A stretch of 64,000 nt of DNA from Solen grandis. Taxonomy: Eukaryota > Mollusca > Bivalvia > Adapedonta > Solenidae. Position 1 is the first letter of the stretch. Every line of letters begins with the position of its first letter. Positions 25,554-37,619 of this stretch are shown here, in pieces. The DNA lies in contig CM037782.1 of the NCBI GenBank assembly GCA_021229015.1, positions 42,399,226-42,463,225 of the forward strand, read 5' to 3'. Below the pieces are notes generated by a model. That model saw only the letters and a program-made list of their open reading frames with translations. It was not told the origin of the DNA and ran no database searches. Made by a program: the position numbers and the translations under genes.

Positions 25554-27017
25554 AAAGGATCATGATTTCTAGCACACACATTGACAAAAAATACTATTAG
25601 GTAATGACTGGTATTTGACCCCTAATGATTTTGAGATTATTATATCAAAGGTCAAGGTCACTGTGACCTTGAATGTGAAAATTCTTTCAGATCAATAACT
25701 TCAAAACACTTGAGTCAGCAAGCCTCAAACATGATTAGGTGTTTGCTCATGATTATTCAAAGGTCAAAGTGATCTTGAATAAGAAGTTTGGTTCAGATCA
25801 ATAACTTGAGAATGTATGAATCTTGATAGGGTGTTGAGTAATAACAGGTGGTTGATTTTGGGATCACTAGGTCATGGGTCAATGTTGATGTGACCTTGAA
25901 TGTGAAAATAGTTTCCTATTAAGATTGAAAACTTGAGAATTTTTTAGCCAACATTCCTCAAATGTTATAGGGGAATTGGGCATGATTAGTAGATTACCCC
26001 TATCAATTTTGGGGTCATTTTGTTAAAGGTTAACCAAAATAAGTCCAAAACAGTAGAAAACCTATTTGATTCTGGCTTCTATTTTCAGTAATCTTGTAGC
26101 TGCAGTAATGTGTTTGTTTTCCTTTTTAGGGCCCCACACCTTGGTAATCACCCTGTCCATCAGTCACATTTTTTATCCACTCTGATTCTTCATTGGATCT
26201 TCATCAAACTTGCTGAGAATATTTGAAGGTATAAAATCTTGGCCAAGTTTGATAACAAGCCAAAGTGCTAAAGGTCTTCAGAGGTATGGCACTTGATATA
26301 ATCAAAATTGGACATTTTAGTTTTGTTTGCTTTCTAACTTTAATAGTTTTCATTGGATCTTCACCAACTTTACTGAGATGTTTGTAGGTATAAATCTAGG
26401 CCAAGATTGTACCAATGGCTAACTTCAGGAAAATAGATATTACTACACATTTTCCTCCTGTGGTAAATAACAATATGAAAAACATATTAATGCAAATTTA
26501 GAATATATGGTATAAAGTTTGAGGCATACCCTCCTTTGTCCCATACTTTGTCCAAGATTACATGGTTAAACTTGTTTGATAATATTACTTCATTGTTGTT
26601 GTCAGATGTTGCCTTGAAGAGACACCAGCTGTTAGATTGTCTTTCATTGTAGAATATTACCACATCTTCTTTACAAACAGTATGTAGTTTCTTGGGTTCT
26701 ACTATAGAATGAGATATTAATCCTTTACTTAGTAGAGGCTTGTTTTGATGCATTTTCAAACAGAGCAGATCAGACAGCTCCTGTCAGGGTATACATATTC
26801 AATACATTTTTAATACAACAGTTGTTTTTAATGAGACTCTTGCCTTCTAATCACTTTTGCTGAAACTAGCTAATGGAGCATTAATGTGACACAAATAAAA
26901 TGAAGCTGTTTCATTGATTCATTGATAAGACTTTAGGCATAAATAGTCCTAGATTTTCAGAGACAACAGGAATGGGAGAGAAGATTAAAACAACTTTTTT
27001 CCTCTTTTTGCATAATT
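25554..27017. other. Degenerate repeats and unrecognised sequence
   Basis: At 25600-25990 there are about three ~120 bp units with 'aaggtcaaggtcactgtgaccttgaatgtgaaaa' and 'agatcaataacttgagaat'. At 26165-26440 a ~190 bp phrase ('cattggatcttcatcaaacttgctgagaatatttg') appears twice. From 26460 to 27017 nothing is recognised, apart from a short CAGAGCAGATCAGACAGCTCC similar to the dispersed CTGATCAG repeat. Confidence 0.5.
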
Positions 27018-27583
27018 AGTCCCCTACCGGTGTTCACACCGGAGGGGACTATAGGTTTGCCCTCCGTCTGTCCGTCCGTCCGTCTGTCCGCTCAAATCTG
27101 GATCCCGCGATAACTTAATAACTAAGCAAGCTAACTTGATGAAACTTGGTATATGACTAGATGGCAATGTGTAGATTATGCACGTCATTTTATTTTTGTT
27201 CTTCATGGTAACGGAAATAGGAAAATATTGCAAAAATGGGATCCCGGATAACTAAGCAAGCTAACTTGATGAAACTTGTATATGACTAGATGGCAATGTG
27301 TAGATTATGCACGTCATTTTATTTTTGTTCTTCACTAAAATTGTGGTTGCTATGGTAACGGAAATAGTGAAAATATGGCAAAAAATGGGATCCCGCGATA
27401 ACTAAGCAAGCTAACTTGATGAAACTTGGTATATGACTAGATGGCAATGTGTAGATTATGCATGTCATTTTATTTTTGTTCTTCGACTAAAATTTTGGTT
27501 GCTATGGTTACGGAAATAGTGAAAATATGGCAAAAAATGGGATTGATTACCATATTGAGTCAAGGTGGAGCCGGTAGGGGACT
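27018..27583 (+). mobile_element. Terminal-inverted-repeat element with three internal ~140 bp units
   Basis: The left end AGTCCCCTACCGG (27018-27030) is the exact reverse complement of the right end CCGGTAGGGGACT (27571-27583). Just inside the left end is an extra inverted copy, ACACCGGAGGGGACTATAGG, and a (GTCC/GTCT)n-rich stretch. Three units follow from about 27100, 27238 and 27388: 'gggatcccgcgataact', 'aagcaagctaacttgatgaaac', 'atgactagatggcaatgtgtagattatgc'. There is no transposase frame, so it is non-autonomous. Superfamily not assigned. Confidence 0.8.
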
Positions 27584-29263
27584 TTATGTGTTGCATACAA
27601 CACCAGTTACTTGTTTTCATTATAGCCTGCCTGCTGTATTTGATCTGAATATAATAAAAGAACACAGTAAATCTTTATATTTCTTATAACAGAGTGCAAT
27701 ATTATGTTTTTTTTTATTTTTATTTTTTATTATCTATATGATGTGAATTTAATGAGATTACATTTTGTTATATTGACTTATATATATTCTATTGAAGATA
27801 TTTGAAAATTCCAGAACTAAAAAATAAACTAGAAAGTATATGTGCATGCAATCTTTTTCTTGTATTATTTTTACTTTATTTTTAATAATCATTCCATTTT
27901 TATCCATTATCATTTAGTTATAGATGATTTTTATACTTGTTTGAATGATATTAAATATATAAAATTACATTTCATGGAATTACCTTAGGCAGGTCCTAGA
28001 AAGGTGTTCTATGTTTTATTTCAGTTAACAATGAAATCATGATTTTATGCTTTGTACAGCATTGTTTACATAAACACATATATGAAATATTGATTTTGAT
28101 TTCTGTTATTGGTCACAAAGGTATAATGCAGAGTGCCGACACTGTGTTAATTGATTTGTTTGGGATAATTATGCAAGCATATAGTTGCATTATTTATGTT
28201 TTGTGTTTACATACATTATTGTGTATATTTTTCATACTGCAAAAATCATGTCCACACAAATGATGTATTTCTTGTAATGTCCACATATTTTGTGAATTAC
28301 ATGAAAAACATAGTCCACACCCTGATCACTATATATTATGTTGTATGTTGTTTCACATAGTTTGCTAATTAATATGCAGGACTACTTCTTGTTTGTGTAT
28401 TAATCACTACAAATGTGATTAGGCAATTGAAATCCCATTAGTATGGTTGTATAGTGTAATGAATTGAAGAAAAACAAGTTTTATTTTTCCCCATTTTTTC
28501 TTTCAAAGACTACAACAAAGAAAATAGATAAATTAATGAGATAGCATCATTATATGATGAGATTCTTTGTTTCTATGACACTGGCAGTGACCTTTATTGT
28601 AGCTCATAAAAGAATATTGTAGTAAACACATTTTCCAAGAGCATACAATTAAACTTTGATCATTAATTGACAGTGGAACCTTTATATAATACTGCCAATT
28701 TATTATCAAATTTTAATTCTACTGTAGATGACCAACATTGAAGCATTTTATTTTATGAAGTATTGAAAAGGAAGAAACAATATAAAAATTTTCAGCTTTT
28801 TTTTTTTTTTTTTTTTTTTTTTTGGTTTAAAAATTAATATTAAATTAAAAACATAACTTATTTAAATTTTAATTTTAAATTCCTGGTACTGTAAGCTTGA
28901 AACATGGAAAATTTTTATACACATTAAGATTAAGGATTCAAGAATCAAGACTTTATTCAGTTATAATGAAAACATATAATGTTTCTTGTTACATACAAAT
29001 TCTAAGTACATACACACACACAAGTATTTCACACTGCAACAATGCCAACATCAATACAGAGAGAAAGAATACAAAATCTGATGACATAATGACATTGAAA
29101 TAGTATAATCATATAGTGACAAATATAAGATGAGTTAATGCAATAACAAAAAATATGTCTTACACAAAGCCAAAATTTCATAAACAAGGTAAATAGGTAA
29201 AATTAAAAATGGAACAAGGGAGTGCTCTTGCACTGCATGATAAAGTATAATAAAAAAAGTTAC
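27584..29263. other. AT-rich sequence without recognisable genes
   Basis: Very AT-rich, with a run of about 27 T at 28797-28823. The open frames present are low-complexity and have no recognisable domain. Confidence 0.4.
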
Positions 29264-29480
29264 TTGTTTCCACTAACCTGACCGACCCTATTTTTTGTAC
29301 CAACCCTAATCTTTTTTTTTATAGCATTTGGGTTATTATGGTTGCAAAACGCTGTTTTTTATCAATTCCTCTAAAAAAAAATAAGGTACAAATAAAAAAA
29401 AATAAATAAAAAAAAAATAGTTCAGCCACCTACCAACCCTATTTTTTTTTTTTTTTTTTTTGAGATGTTAGTGGAAACAA
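29264..29480. mobile_element. Short TIR element rich in poly-T/poly-A
   Basis: TTGTTTCCACTAAC at 29264-29277 is the exact reverse complement of GTTAGTGGAAACAA at 29467-29480. Just inside lie 'ctgaccgaccctatttttt' and 'cacctaccaaccctatttttt', which are direct relatives. The interior is almost only A and T runs. The size (217 bp) and ends suggest a MITE; no target duplication was established. Confidence 0.6.
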
Positions 29481-30179
29481 ACAACAATTTTTTTTTGCAT
29501 AAGTACTTTTATTTTACAGGGTCTGGCGAAATTTGAATGTATAGTATAAAGATTGTATATTTATACATATTATTACTTTCTGAAACCATTTCAGATTAAA
29601 AGTTCTATGAATATATAGAGAATGGGTTTGGCATATTAATATTAATATTAATTAAGTAGTACAGTTAATATAACACTGAACTTGTAAATAAGAGGCCCTT
29701 GTTTCCATCCCTGCAATCTGGCTATACAATTAATCCCCCTCTGACATGAATACTAATTTCTATCCACTTCTGCAATATCTCTTTATATCATTAGCTTTCC
29801 TTTAAATACATGAGTATTTAGTTGATGTAAGCAGGCCCTATTTTCAAATCATTTTAGGAACTGTCATGATGTGTTTGGGGTCAAAGTTAAGATGCTGTGT
29901 TTTATAGACAGTGTTGAGTCACCTGCTGTAAGCAGAGGTCACTTTTCCGTTATACATAAGCAGATGACACATATGTTCCAAAGAACACTCTTGTAACTCT
30001 GTTGTAATTAAAGAAACCAAGATTTTAGGTCCAGTTTTGAACCTGTCATATTTGAACACATTTAAGGGATATGTACTATATATAGGCATGTGTTCAATAT
30101 AAATGTTAAGTCTTTGCACACCTAGTTTTGGAGGAATATCTCAAAGTGTGAAATACGCCTGTAATCATCACACAAAATC
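29481..30179. other. Unrecognised AT-rich sequence
   Basis: No gene or shared repeat seen. Confidence 0.35.
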
Positions 30180-30490
30180 ATCTCACAAGGTCTAATGCAC
30201 AGCTCACTATGATTGCACCTGGTCATGTCTCACAGGCTAATGGTTGCCTGGCTACACACCTCACAGGTTGCACCTGGTCATGTCTCGCAGGCTAATGGTT
30301 GCCTGGTTACACATCTCACGGGTTGCACCTGTCTCACAGGCTATTTGGTTTGATCTTGGTCATGGATTGCACCTGGTCATGTCTTACAGGTTAGTGGTTT
30401 ACACCTGTTCACCTCTCACTGGTTGCACCTGGTTGTGTCTCAAAGGCTTATGGGATGCACTTGGTCATATCTCACAGGCTCACACCTTTG
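30180..30490 (+). repeat. Degenerate tandem repeat, ~55-60 bp units
   Basis: Repeated phrases are 'tctcacaggctaatggttgcctgg' and 'cacctcacaggttgcacctggtcatg', about six units with many substitutions. An open frame through it is caused by the repeat. Confidence 0.75.
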
Positions 30491-31952
30491 TCTGAATGTA
30501 TCTAGACAAACCTTGTGTGGAGCCCTGTTACCCTTGCTTACCATCAGATAAATATTTTTTACAACCAATATACAATGGAATCAGTCTGCGAGCACCTTGA
30601 GGTCTGATCAGGTTTGACACTGTTTGCTATTTATTAGGATGTTGGATATATGAAGGCCATATCAGTAAACCTGTTCACACTGAAGATATATTTCAGGCTG
30701 CTCCAGGTTTGCAGCGGTAACCATGGTATTGAATAACATATATGAAATGATGATGGACACTTATGCAAGAAACAAACCGAAATCAGGAGTATTCCATACC
30801 ATTGTGTTTTCATGGGAATAAATGAAGTCTGATAATTTGTGTGTGGTTGTGTGTGATGGATTAATCAGAAATCTTAATACTATCACTACTCTAGCATCTT
30901 CTTAAGACCCTAGAGCTGATAGTAAGATTGGACCAGATATGGGAATATGTGATATTTTCCCCTTTTCCTTAAACCTCATCTTCACAAAATGGAGTCGAGG
31001 CAAAATGGGAATCCCCCGTGTTGACCTTAAATCTCATTACAAAAAGTCACAATACTACAGCAGCTGTATTAAGCTCAAGTTTTTCCTCTTGCAGATGAAA
31101 TATTGTTTAGTTTTGGTGATGCTTTCATCACTGTATAATAATAAAATGCTCATAATATGAATACAAATTGCATTGTTTTATAATTATTTATGATATGTAA
31201 GAGCTTTTCAATTTTGTTTGTAAAATATTGTATCCAGTTTTCACAAGTATTACTGTTGAATCTATCAAAATCTAAAAGAGTGCTCCAATGCCTTCAACAA
31301 TATTAAGCACTTATCAATACTGATATACTTAGGAATGTTTTCATTCTTTGCTGTAAATCTAAAAAAAAAAAAGAGAAAAAATCTTAAAAAATACAGTGTG
31401 TCAGTAAAGTAATGATTACCCGTAATCGGTAACTTAAATATTTCGTATGACAAGAATGATGGAATACATTCCTACCATATTCAAGACTATAAGTACAATT
31501 TAGTGCTAAATATTGTTGATTGACTTTGCGTCTGATCTCTGCGATATTTTATAGGATTTATGAAATGAAGAGAGTGGGTGGGGTATGTGTGAAGTGTGTA
31601 TAGTGTGTATTAGATTGTTTGTATATATCTGTTACTGTACAGGCTACTGGCAACACTTACCATTTAACTATCACTGTTTTCTTCTCTTGTTATTGTTATT
31701 CAATGTAGCAAGCATTGTTACACACACTTTACTTAAAGCCATGTGTTCATATAATCATTTACATTAACCTTTTAATCATTTAATCATTCCATAAAGGTTT
31801 TTTACACATAGATACATTTAAAATAACTTATTTGATCAAAATGTTTTGACTATTCCATTATCAGTATACTTTTCTTTCTTGATGTTTTTGTATTTTCTTT
31901 TAGAATTTTTGAAAAAGTTGCAATACAGATCAGGATGGCTCTTTTTTTAAGT
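30491..31952. other. Unrecognised sequence
   Basis: No homology recognised. 30590-30720 contains 'gaggtctgatcaggtttgacactg' and 'cctgttcacactgaagatat', perhaps a diverged piece of a dispersed repeat. Confidence 0.35.
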
Positions 31953-32480
31953 TTTATTTCTAAGTATATTTGACTTGTTTCCACATTACCAGATATTTTT
32001 TAAGTATATTTGACTTGTTTCCACATTACCAGGTATTTTTTAAGTATATTTGACTTGTTTCCACATTACCAGGTATTTTTTAAGTATATTTGACTTGTTT
32101 CCACATTACCAGGTATATTTGACTCATTTCCAAATTAATAGTTATTTTTGTCTCGTTTTCACATTATCAGGTATTCTTAAGTATATTTGACTAACTTCCA
32201 CATAACCAGGTATTTTTTAAGTGTATTTGACTCATTTCCATATGAACAGATATTTTTGTCTTGTTTCAACATTATCAGGTATTCTTAAGTATATTTGACT
32301 CATTTCCACATTACTAGGTATTTTTGACTGGTTTTCACAGGTATTTTTGTATTTCTAAGTATATTTGACTCATTTCCTTATTCCATTCCTGGTTTTTTAA
32401 GTGTATTGGACTCATTTCCATATTACCAGATATTTTTATTTATTTCCACACTACCTGGTACATGACTCATTTCAACATTA
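31953..32480 (+). repeat. Tandem repeat, ~40-60 bp units, about twelve units
   Basis: The unit is 'aagtatatttgacttgtttccacattaccaggtatttttt'. The first four units (31960-32115) are nearly identical; later ones diverge and alternate with a shorter 'tatttttgtctcgtttccacattatcag' form. Confidence 0.9.
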
Positions 32481-33084
32481 CCAAGACATCTTTAGAGCAG
32501 TGTGATTTAACTTCATGTATTGTTCTGTATAGGCCAAATTTTCTGTTTCTTAAATTTGAAACCCTCATGAATAGTGCCAGACATATTTAAGAATTATCTT
32601 TGAATTTCCACTATAAACTCACAATCATAACACACATTTTATAATTTCATGAATATTCAAAGTGACTCAAGTGGTTTTCAGAATATGTACATGTTTATCC
32701 AGAATTCTAAGCTTATAATACATTGTAGATATTACCAGTACATGTACACCATGACTAAATAATATAAAGAAAATTGTGATATTCAGAATAAAAGTGTAGA
32801 ATCTAGTGCATTTCTGTTATATATTCATACATATATATGAATAACTACTGTTTTTATGATAATAGATTTGTTTTCAATCCATAGTTTTCTATGTAATGTA
32901 ACTCTTATATAAAAAGCCATCTGCTTCAGTCAGACTTTCAAAAGTTAAAGTATCACGTGCATTCATATCCACCATTCATACAGTCTTTCATTAAAATGTA
33001 GAATCATACAGTCTTTTCTTTTCCTTGACTTTCCTCTTGTTATTGCTGGTAAGTTGATGTAAAACTTGGCATCCTTGAGCTTAA
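32481..33084. other. Unrecognised AT-rich sequence
   Basis: No gene or repeat family recognised. 'tcatacagtcttt' occurs twice near 32975 and 33005, a small local duplication. Confidence 0.35.
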
Positions 33085-33416
33085 GTAGCCTGAGCACAAC
33101 GTGCTCATGGTGAGCTATTAGGATCATCCAGTGTCCTTCGTCATCTGACGTGCATCGTCAACAATTTGCTTTAAACATCTTCTCTGAAACTGCTGGACAG
33201 AATTTGACTCAACTTGCCAAGGATGATCCTTGGGTGAACCTTGCTAAAATATACTTGATTCATGTAGAACTCTGGTTGCCTTGGCATTGAAAAGAAAAAA
33301 AAAATGAAAACTTTAAAAAATCATCTCCTCAAAACTACTGGCCAGATTTCAAAAGATGTTCCTTGGGTAACCCTATACTTAAGTGAGTGATTTAGGGCCT
33401 TTATGGCCCTCTTGTT
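33085..33416 (-). mobile_element. Short structured element, CTCACC arms, reverse orientation (A4)
   Basis: On the minus strand it starts AACAAGAGGGCCATAAAGGCCC, then a degenerate TCACTCACTT arm. It ends AATAGCTCACCATGAGC, a hairpin (GAGCACGTTGTGCTC), then CAGGCTA. At ~332 bp it is far shorter than A1, A3 or A5, with one or two degenerate cores. Confidence 0.7.
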
Positions 33417-34421
33417 CAACCAGTTTTAAGACCTGCAGCAAAGCCAGTCATAAGTAACGGGATTTAAAAAATTTTTTTTTGCTGATTTGCATCATTACTG
33501 CAGCTGGAAGTAAGGTTATGACCTCATTAAGTATGCAACATAGGAATGGAACCAGGGTCATGACCCTTATTCTGAATAAATATGAATCAAATCAATGCAC
33601 TGAGAGACTGCCGGCGGGGGTAATCATGAAACAAAGATTGAGATCAGCAGACCTACTAATAATCAGAGTTGTCGGAAAACATGGAGTTTTTTGGCATATT
33701 ACCTGTGTCTCTACTGATTTCAACCCTGCTTAAAGCGGGTTTAGAAATATAGCTATTTCATTTAAGTCCTGCCAACAGCTTCTCAGTGCTTTAAGTGCTT
33801 TGATCTCCCCCCCCCACCCCACCCCCCCAAAAAAAAAAATTTAGTTGTTTATGTGTTCTGTGAGGCTTGTGGATGAATGTTCAGCAGTACATTATTGGTT
33901 TTCTTTCAATAATTTGTTAGGAACAAGATATTGTGCTTTTATGGAAAGATCTGTCTGTTTTTTGTTTTTGTATTTGTTTTCTCTTCAAAATCGCATGGTC
34001 TTTTTCATTTTGCAAAAATTGTTTGGTCGCTATAAAGGTCAATGTGGATTTACCCCCATTTATGTGATTAATCCATTTTCTGGATTTTAACAATAATCTA
34101 AATTTATCAGTATCATATTTATAAGTTTTCTTTCTTTCATGGAAAAATTTATCCAGGTACACTGGTACAAATGGAATTGTTCTTTTAGTACATTCCAAGC
34201 TTTCTAAAATTTGACTGTATGATTTATTGTCCACTTTCAATTTCTTTTAATTCAGATTCTTCAAATGTTGTCAAGTTAACTAAAAATAGAAAACATTAAT
34301 TGATATCTATATAGCGGTCTAAAGTAATTTTGACTCAAACAGCTAAAATATTGACTTTCATCAAAACATTATAAGTTTGTTGCTTGGTATGATGAAAATA
34401 TCTTTATTCCTTGTTTGAGGA
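33417..34421. other. Unrecognised sequence
   Basis: Short open frames occur on both strands (33479-33733 plus, 33917-34240 minus). I do not recognise either and see no splice or start context that would support them. A poly-C then poly-A tract lies at 33807-33839. Confidence 0.35.
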
Positions 34422-35400
34422 ATTTTTTTTTATTTTTTTTTCAATAGATAGCAGTGGGTCGGAGATCCATCCCACTGACCACCTTACACGAATAATTACA
34501 TGAAAATGCAATAATGTACAATGTGTATATTTTAAAAGATAATAAAATGAAAAAAAAAAGATGAACAAAAAAAAAGAACAAATAAGAAAATAATACAAAA
34601 GAAAAAAATAATCAGAAATACACTTGTATAAGCGCCAATCTTAGGTATGGATATAAGCATGTGAAATTTCTTTTACGTTAGTGGATTGTCAATGAGAAGT
34701 TTTACAACTGACCAGTTTTCTATTTCTATGTCTCTTATATTTGTGCTTTTATATACTTTCCATTCAAAAACTAAGCTTGCTTTTAGACCATAATAATTTG
34801 GAGTTAAATTTTTTCTTCTGCATTTGAATATATACTTTTTCATTTGTAAGAATAAAATATATAATGTTTCAAAACCATTTTCATCTTTTCCTATAATAAA
34901 TTCCTCACATGTTATTTGAATAGTTACTCCATTATTTTTCAAAATCAATTTAACTTCTTTCATCAAATATTGAATAAAACTGCAACTCCAGAACAATGGT
35001 ATAATTGTCTCTTCCTCCTCTTTACAAAAAGTACAAATGTTATCATCTACAATATTCATATGACATAATAAAGATTTAGTACCCATAATCCTACTGCAAA
35101 TAGGAGTCTCTAGTTAAAATTATTACAGCTTTGTAAGCATATTTCCAATTAATATTATTAAAGTATTGATTCCATTTTTCTTGACTTGTGGGTACATCAT
35201 TGTTTGCAATCAAAACATTATAAACATGCTTACATTCCTTGTTTGAAAATGCAGCTTTAGAAACATAACATGATACAATAGGACCAATATAGCATTTACA
35301 AATATCAATTTTCCTAAAGTCACTGGTTCTTAAAAAAGATTTTATGCTTAAAAAAGATTTGAGGAATGTTAATTTTGATAGGATTTTTATTGGGAATGAA
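34422..35400 (-). mobile_element. Decayed non-LTR retrotransposon, 3' end with C-terminal zinc-knuckle-like region
   Basis: On the minus strand, 34673-35086 is open for 137 codons. It reads LLCHMNIVDDNICTFCKEEE, then ETIIPLFWSC. A C-x2-C ... E-ETI-x-LFW-x-C motif after the reverse transcriptase is characteristic of the C-terminus of L1/Tx1-like LINEs, where it usually reads 'C-FC-E-ETI-HLFW-C'. Further upstream on the same strand (about 35100-35200) the related WNQYFNNINWKYAY block lies in another frame, so there is at least one frameshift. Downstream, an A-rich run on this strand at about 34422-34441 fits a poly-A tail. The reverse transcriptase core is absent, so the copy is 5'-truncated. 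The upstream boundary is uncertain. Confidence 0.7.
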
Positions 35401-35982
35401 TAGAAAAAGATACTTTTCTAATAACTCTTGATTCTATGAATTCATTTGATATTTCAGCCATTTTATGCTAGAAACCATCAACCGATTATAAAGAAAACAT
35501 TATTATAACCCCAGATATGAAGTATATGGGGGCTATAATGGAGTCTCGTCCATTGGTCTGTCTTTCAATCCGTCCATCTGTAGACCAGATTTGTCCACTC
35601 TATTTCTCGGCTACCTTTACTCGGATCTTGATCAAACTTTACATGACTGATAAATACCAAGCCTAGTTGGGCATGTCATTGGCACGTCATGATTCACTTG
35701 ATTTTTAATGAGTTATGGTCCCTTATTATATTTTTCAAATACATGTAGATTTTATCTGCATTATTCTCAGCTACCTTAGGCAGATTTTGATTTAACTTCA
35801 CAGTACATGTAGTAATAATTACCAAGAGTAGTTGCACATATCGTTAGCACATCATGAGTCACTTGATTTTAAATGAGATAATTATGGCCCTTTGTTATAT
35901 TTCTTAAATGTATTTTATCTGTGCTATTTCTCAGCTACCTTTTGTCAGACTTGTATTTAACTTCACATCACTAATAAGTTCC

Positions 35983-36168
35983 GACTGACTTGACTATTTC
36001 AGTTTACCGTCGCTTCGACAGTATTTCAGTCATATAGCGACGTCCAGCTAATTACAGGTGGAGGAAGACCCCGAATGCACTGAGGCATCCGGGTAGAACC
36101 ACCGACCTACCGCAAGCCAGCTGGAAGGCTTCCTCACATGAAAATAATAAGTAATAAGTAATAATAAT
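35983..36168 (-). mobile_element. 5'-truncated SINE, reverse orientation
   Basis: Its reverse complement contains the SINE body (GAAGCCTTCCAGCTGGCTTG, GGTCGGTGGTTCTACCCG, CCTGTAATTAGCTGGACGTC, ACTGAAATACTGTCGAAGCG) but no tRNA-like head. A near-identical pair AATAAGTTCC (35973-35982) and AATTAGTTCC (36169-36178) flanks it as a probable target-site duplication. An (AAT)n-like stretch sits at its truncated 5' side. Confidence 0.8.
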
Positions 36169-36311
36169 AATTAGTTCCAAGCCAAAATGTGCATATCGTT
36201 GACACGTCTTTATTAGCTGAATTTTAAATGAGTTATGGCCTTTTGTTATATTTATTGAATATATTTTGTCCTCACTATACTTTGGCTACCAATGGTCTTA
36301 TTTTGATTTAA

Positions 36312-36545
36312 CCCTTTCCCTCATAGAGGAAACCATGAAAAGACCTATTCGAACAGCATAAAACCAGATCAGCCTGCGAGTAACTTGCAGGCTGATCAGG
36401 TTTTATGCTGTTCGCTGCTCCTCAGTGATCTGGAAATGAGGATTTTGTAATTAAATTTGGTAAGGTTTAACTGTGGTTTTCTGCAGATCAGGCTTTATGT
36501 GGTACCTATTGAGTGCGTCAAAATGAGTCTATATGAGGGAAAGGG
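36312..36545 (+). mobile_element. piggyBac-type MITE nested in an older repeat, with TTAA duplication
   Basis: CCCTTTCCCTCATAGAG at the left and CTATATGAGGGAAAGGG at the right, TTAA on both sides (36308-36311, 36546-36549). Sibling cores of the host repeat carry the uninterrupted site ('gatttaacttcacag' at about 35790 and again at about 36700). Here the same phrase is split as 'gatTTAA' - MITE - 'TTAActttacagc'. That is a direct empty-site comparison supporting TTAA-specific insertion. The centre is the same long palindrome as in the copy at 16686. Confidence 0.95.
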
Positions 36546-37080
36546 TTAACTTTACAGCATTAATAAATACCAAGTCTAATTGCATATTTTGTTGGCACAT
36601 CATGACTGTCTTGATTTTATATGAGTCATGGCACTTTATATACATTGAATGTATTAAATTTTGTCAGCAGTATTTCTCGGCTACCAGTGGTCTGATTTTG
36701 ATTTAACTTCACAATATTAATAATTACCAAGTCTAGTTGTGCATATCATTGGCATATCATGGCAGACTTGATTTAATATGAGTTTAGGCCCTTTGTTACA
36801 TTTATTGAAGATATTTTGTCCACACTATTTCTTAGCTACTTTACTTCACAATTATAAAATATTAATCTTCTTGCTCATATTGAAGGCATGTTATGCTTGC
36901 CTCAATTTTCCCCTTGCCATATTTCTTGAATATATTTATCTGCTCTGTTTCTCAGCTACTATCTACAGTTTTTGATATAACTTTTTTTAATTTTTCATTT
37001 TTTTTTTTAATTTATATAGAGCTTATTTTTGGTGTGTTTTTATTTTTACCCTTCAATTTGATCAAGACTGTCTGACATGG

Positions 37081-37588
37081 TAACAGCAACTGTGACAGTG
37101 TGGTATAGGGGTATTCATCATCTTCAATTATAGTTCTTGTTAAGGAAATTTCTAATCTCATTTATGTCTAAACCTACTGAATTCTACTGTATTCCCTGTA
37201 CATTTCTACAGCCAGAATTTTCTATGATCAATACATCAAAGATTAACCACAATAAATATACATCCTCACTTCAATGTAGACTTCTAAATCTCCACATATT
37301 AGAAAGGTAGACAAATTTTATGGGGATGTATGTGCAATTTTCCAGATGTACTGGGAAATAAACATGAACTGTGATTGACATCTTCATTTAATTTGACGGA
37401 CAGGTCGGGATGTAGACATTCAGACAAATTGCAGCTGTCCTTCCTAGCAACACCGCTGGCAGGTGATTGAAACCCACTTCATCCCACAGCAATGGAATGG
37501 TGAATAAAACAAACACTGTCACAGTTTTCCCCTCCGTCTTTTTCTGCTTTTGTGGAAAGATTTTGTTATCTCTATTATTCTCTCAATG

Positions 37589-37619
<31 letters not shown>

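Larger units (their letters stand above)
35500..37080 (+). repeat. Old tandem-core repeat (~165 bp cores) with nested SINE and MITE
   Basis: It starts with 'ccccagatatgaagtatatgggggctataatgg' and a GTCC-rich stretch, similar in style to the element at 27018. About seven degenerate cores follow with 'tttctcagctacc', 'gatttaacttcaca', 'taataattaccaagtctagttg(t)gcatatcattggca', 'gagttatggcccttt'. Two later insertions interrupt it: a reversed SINE at 35983-36168 and a piggyBac-type MITE at 36312-36545. Confidence 0.8.

Noticed and set aside
23104..25565. Several plus-strand open frames repeating SALFVKVSEHVYIRY-like peptides
   Set aside because: They are read-through of the ~60 bp tandem unit, change frame with unit length and stop at random; no start context or splice sites.
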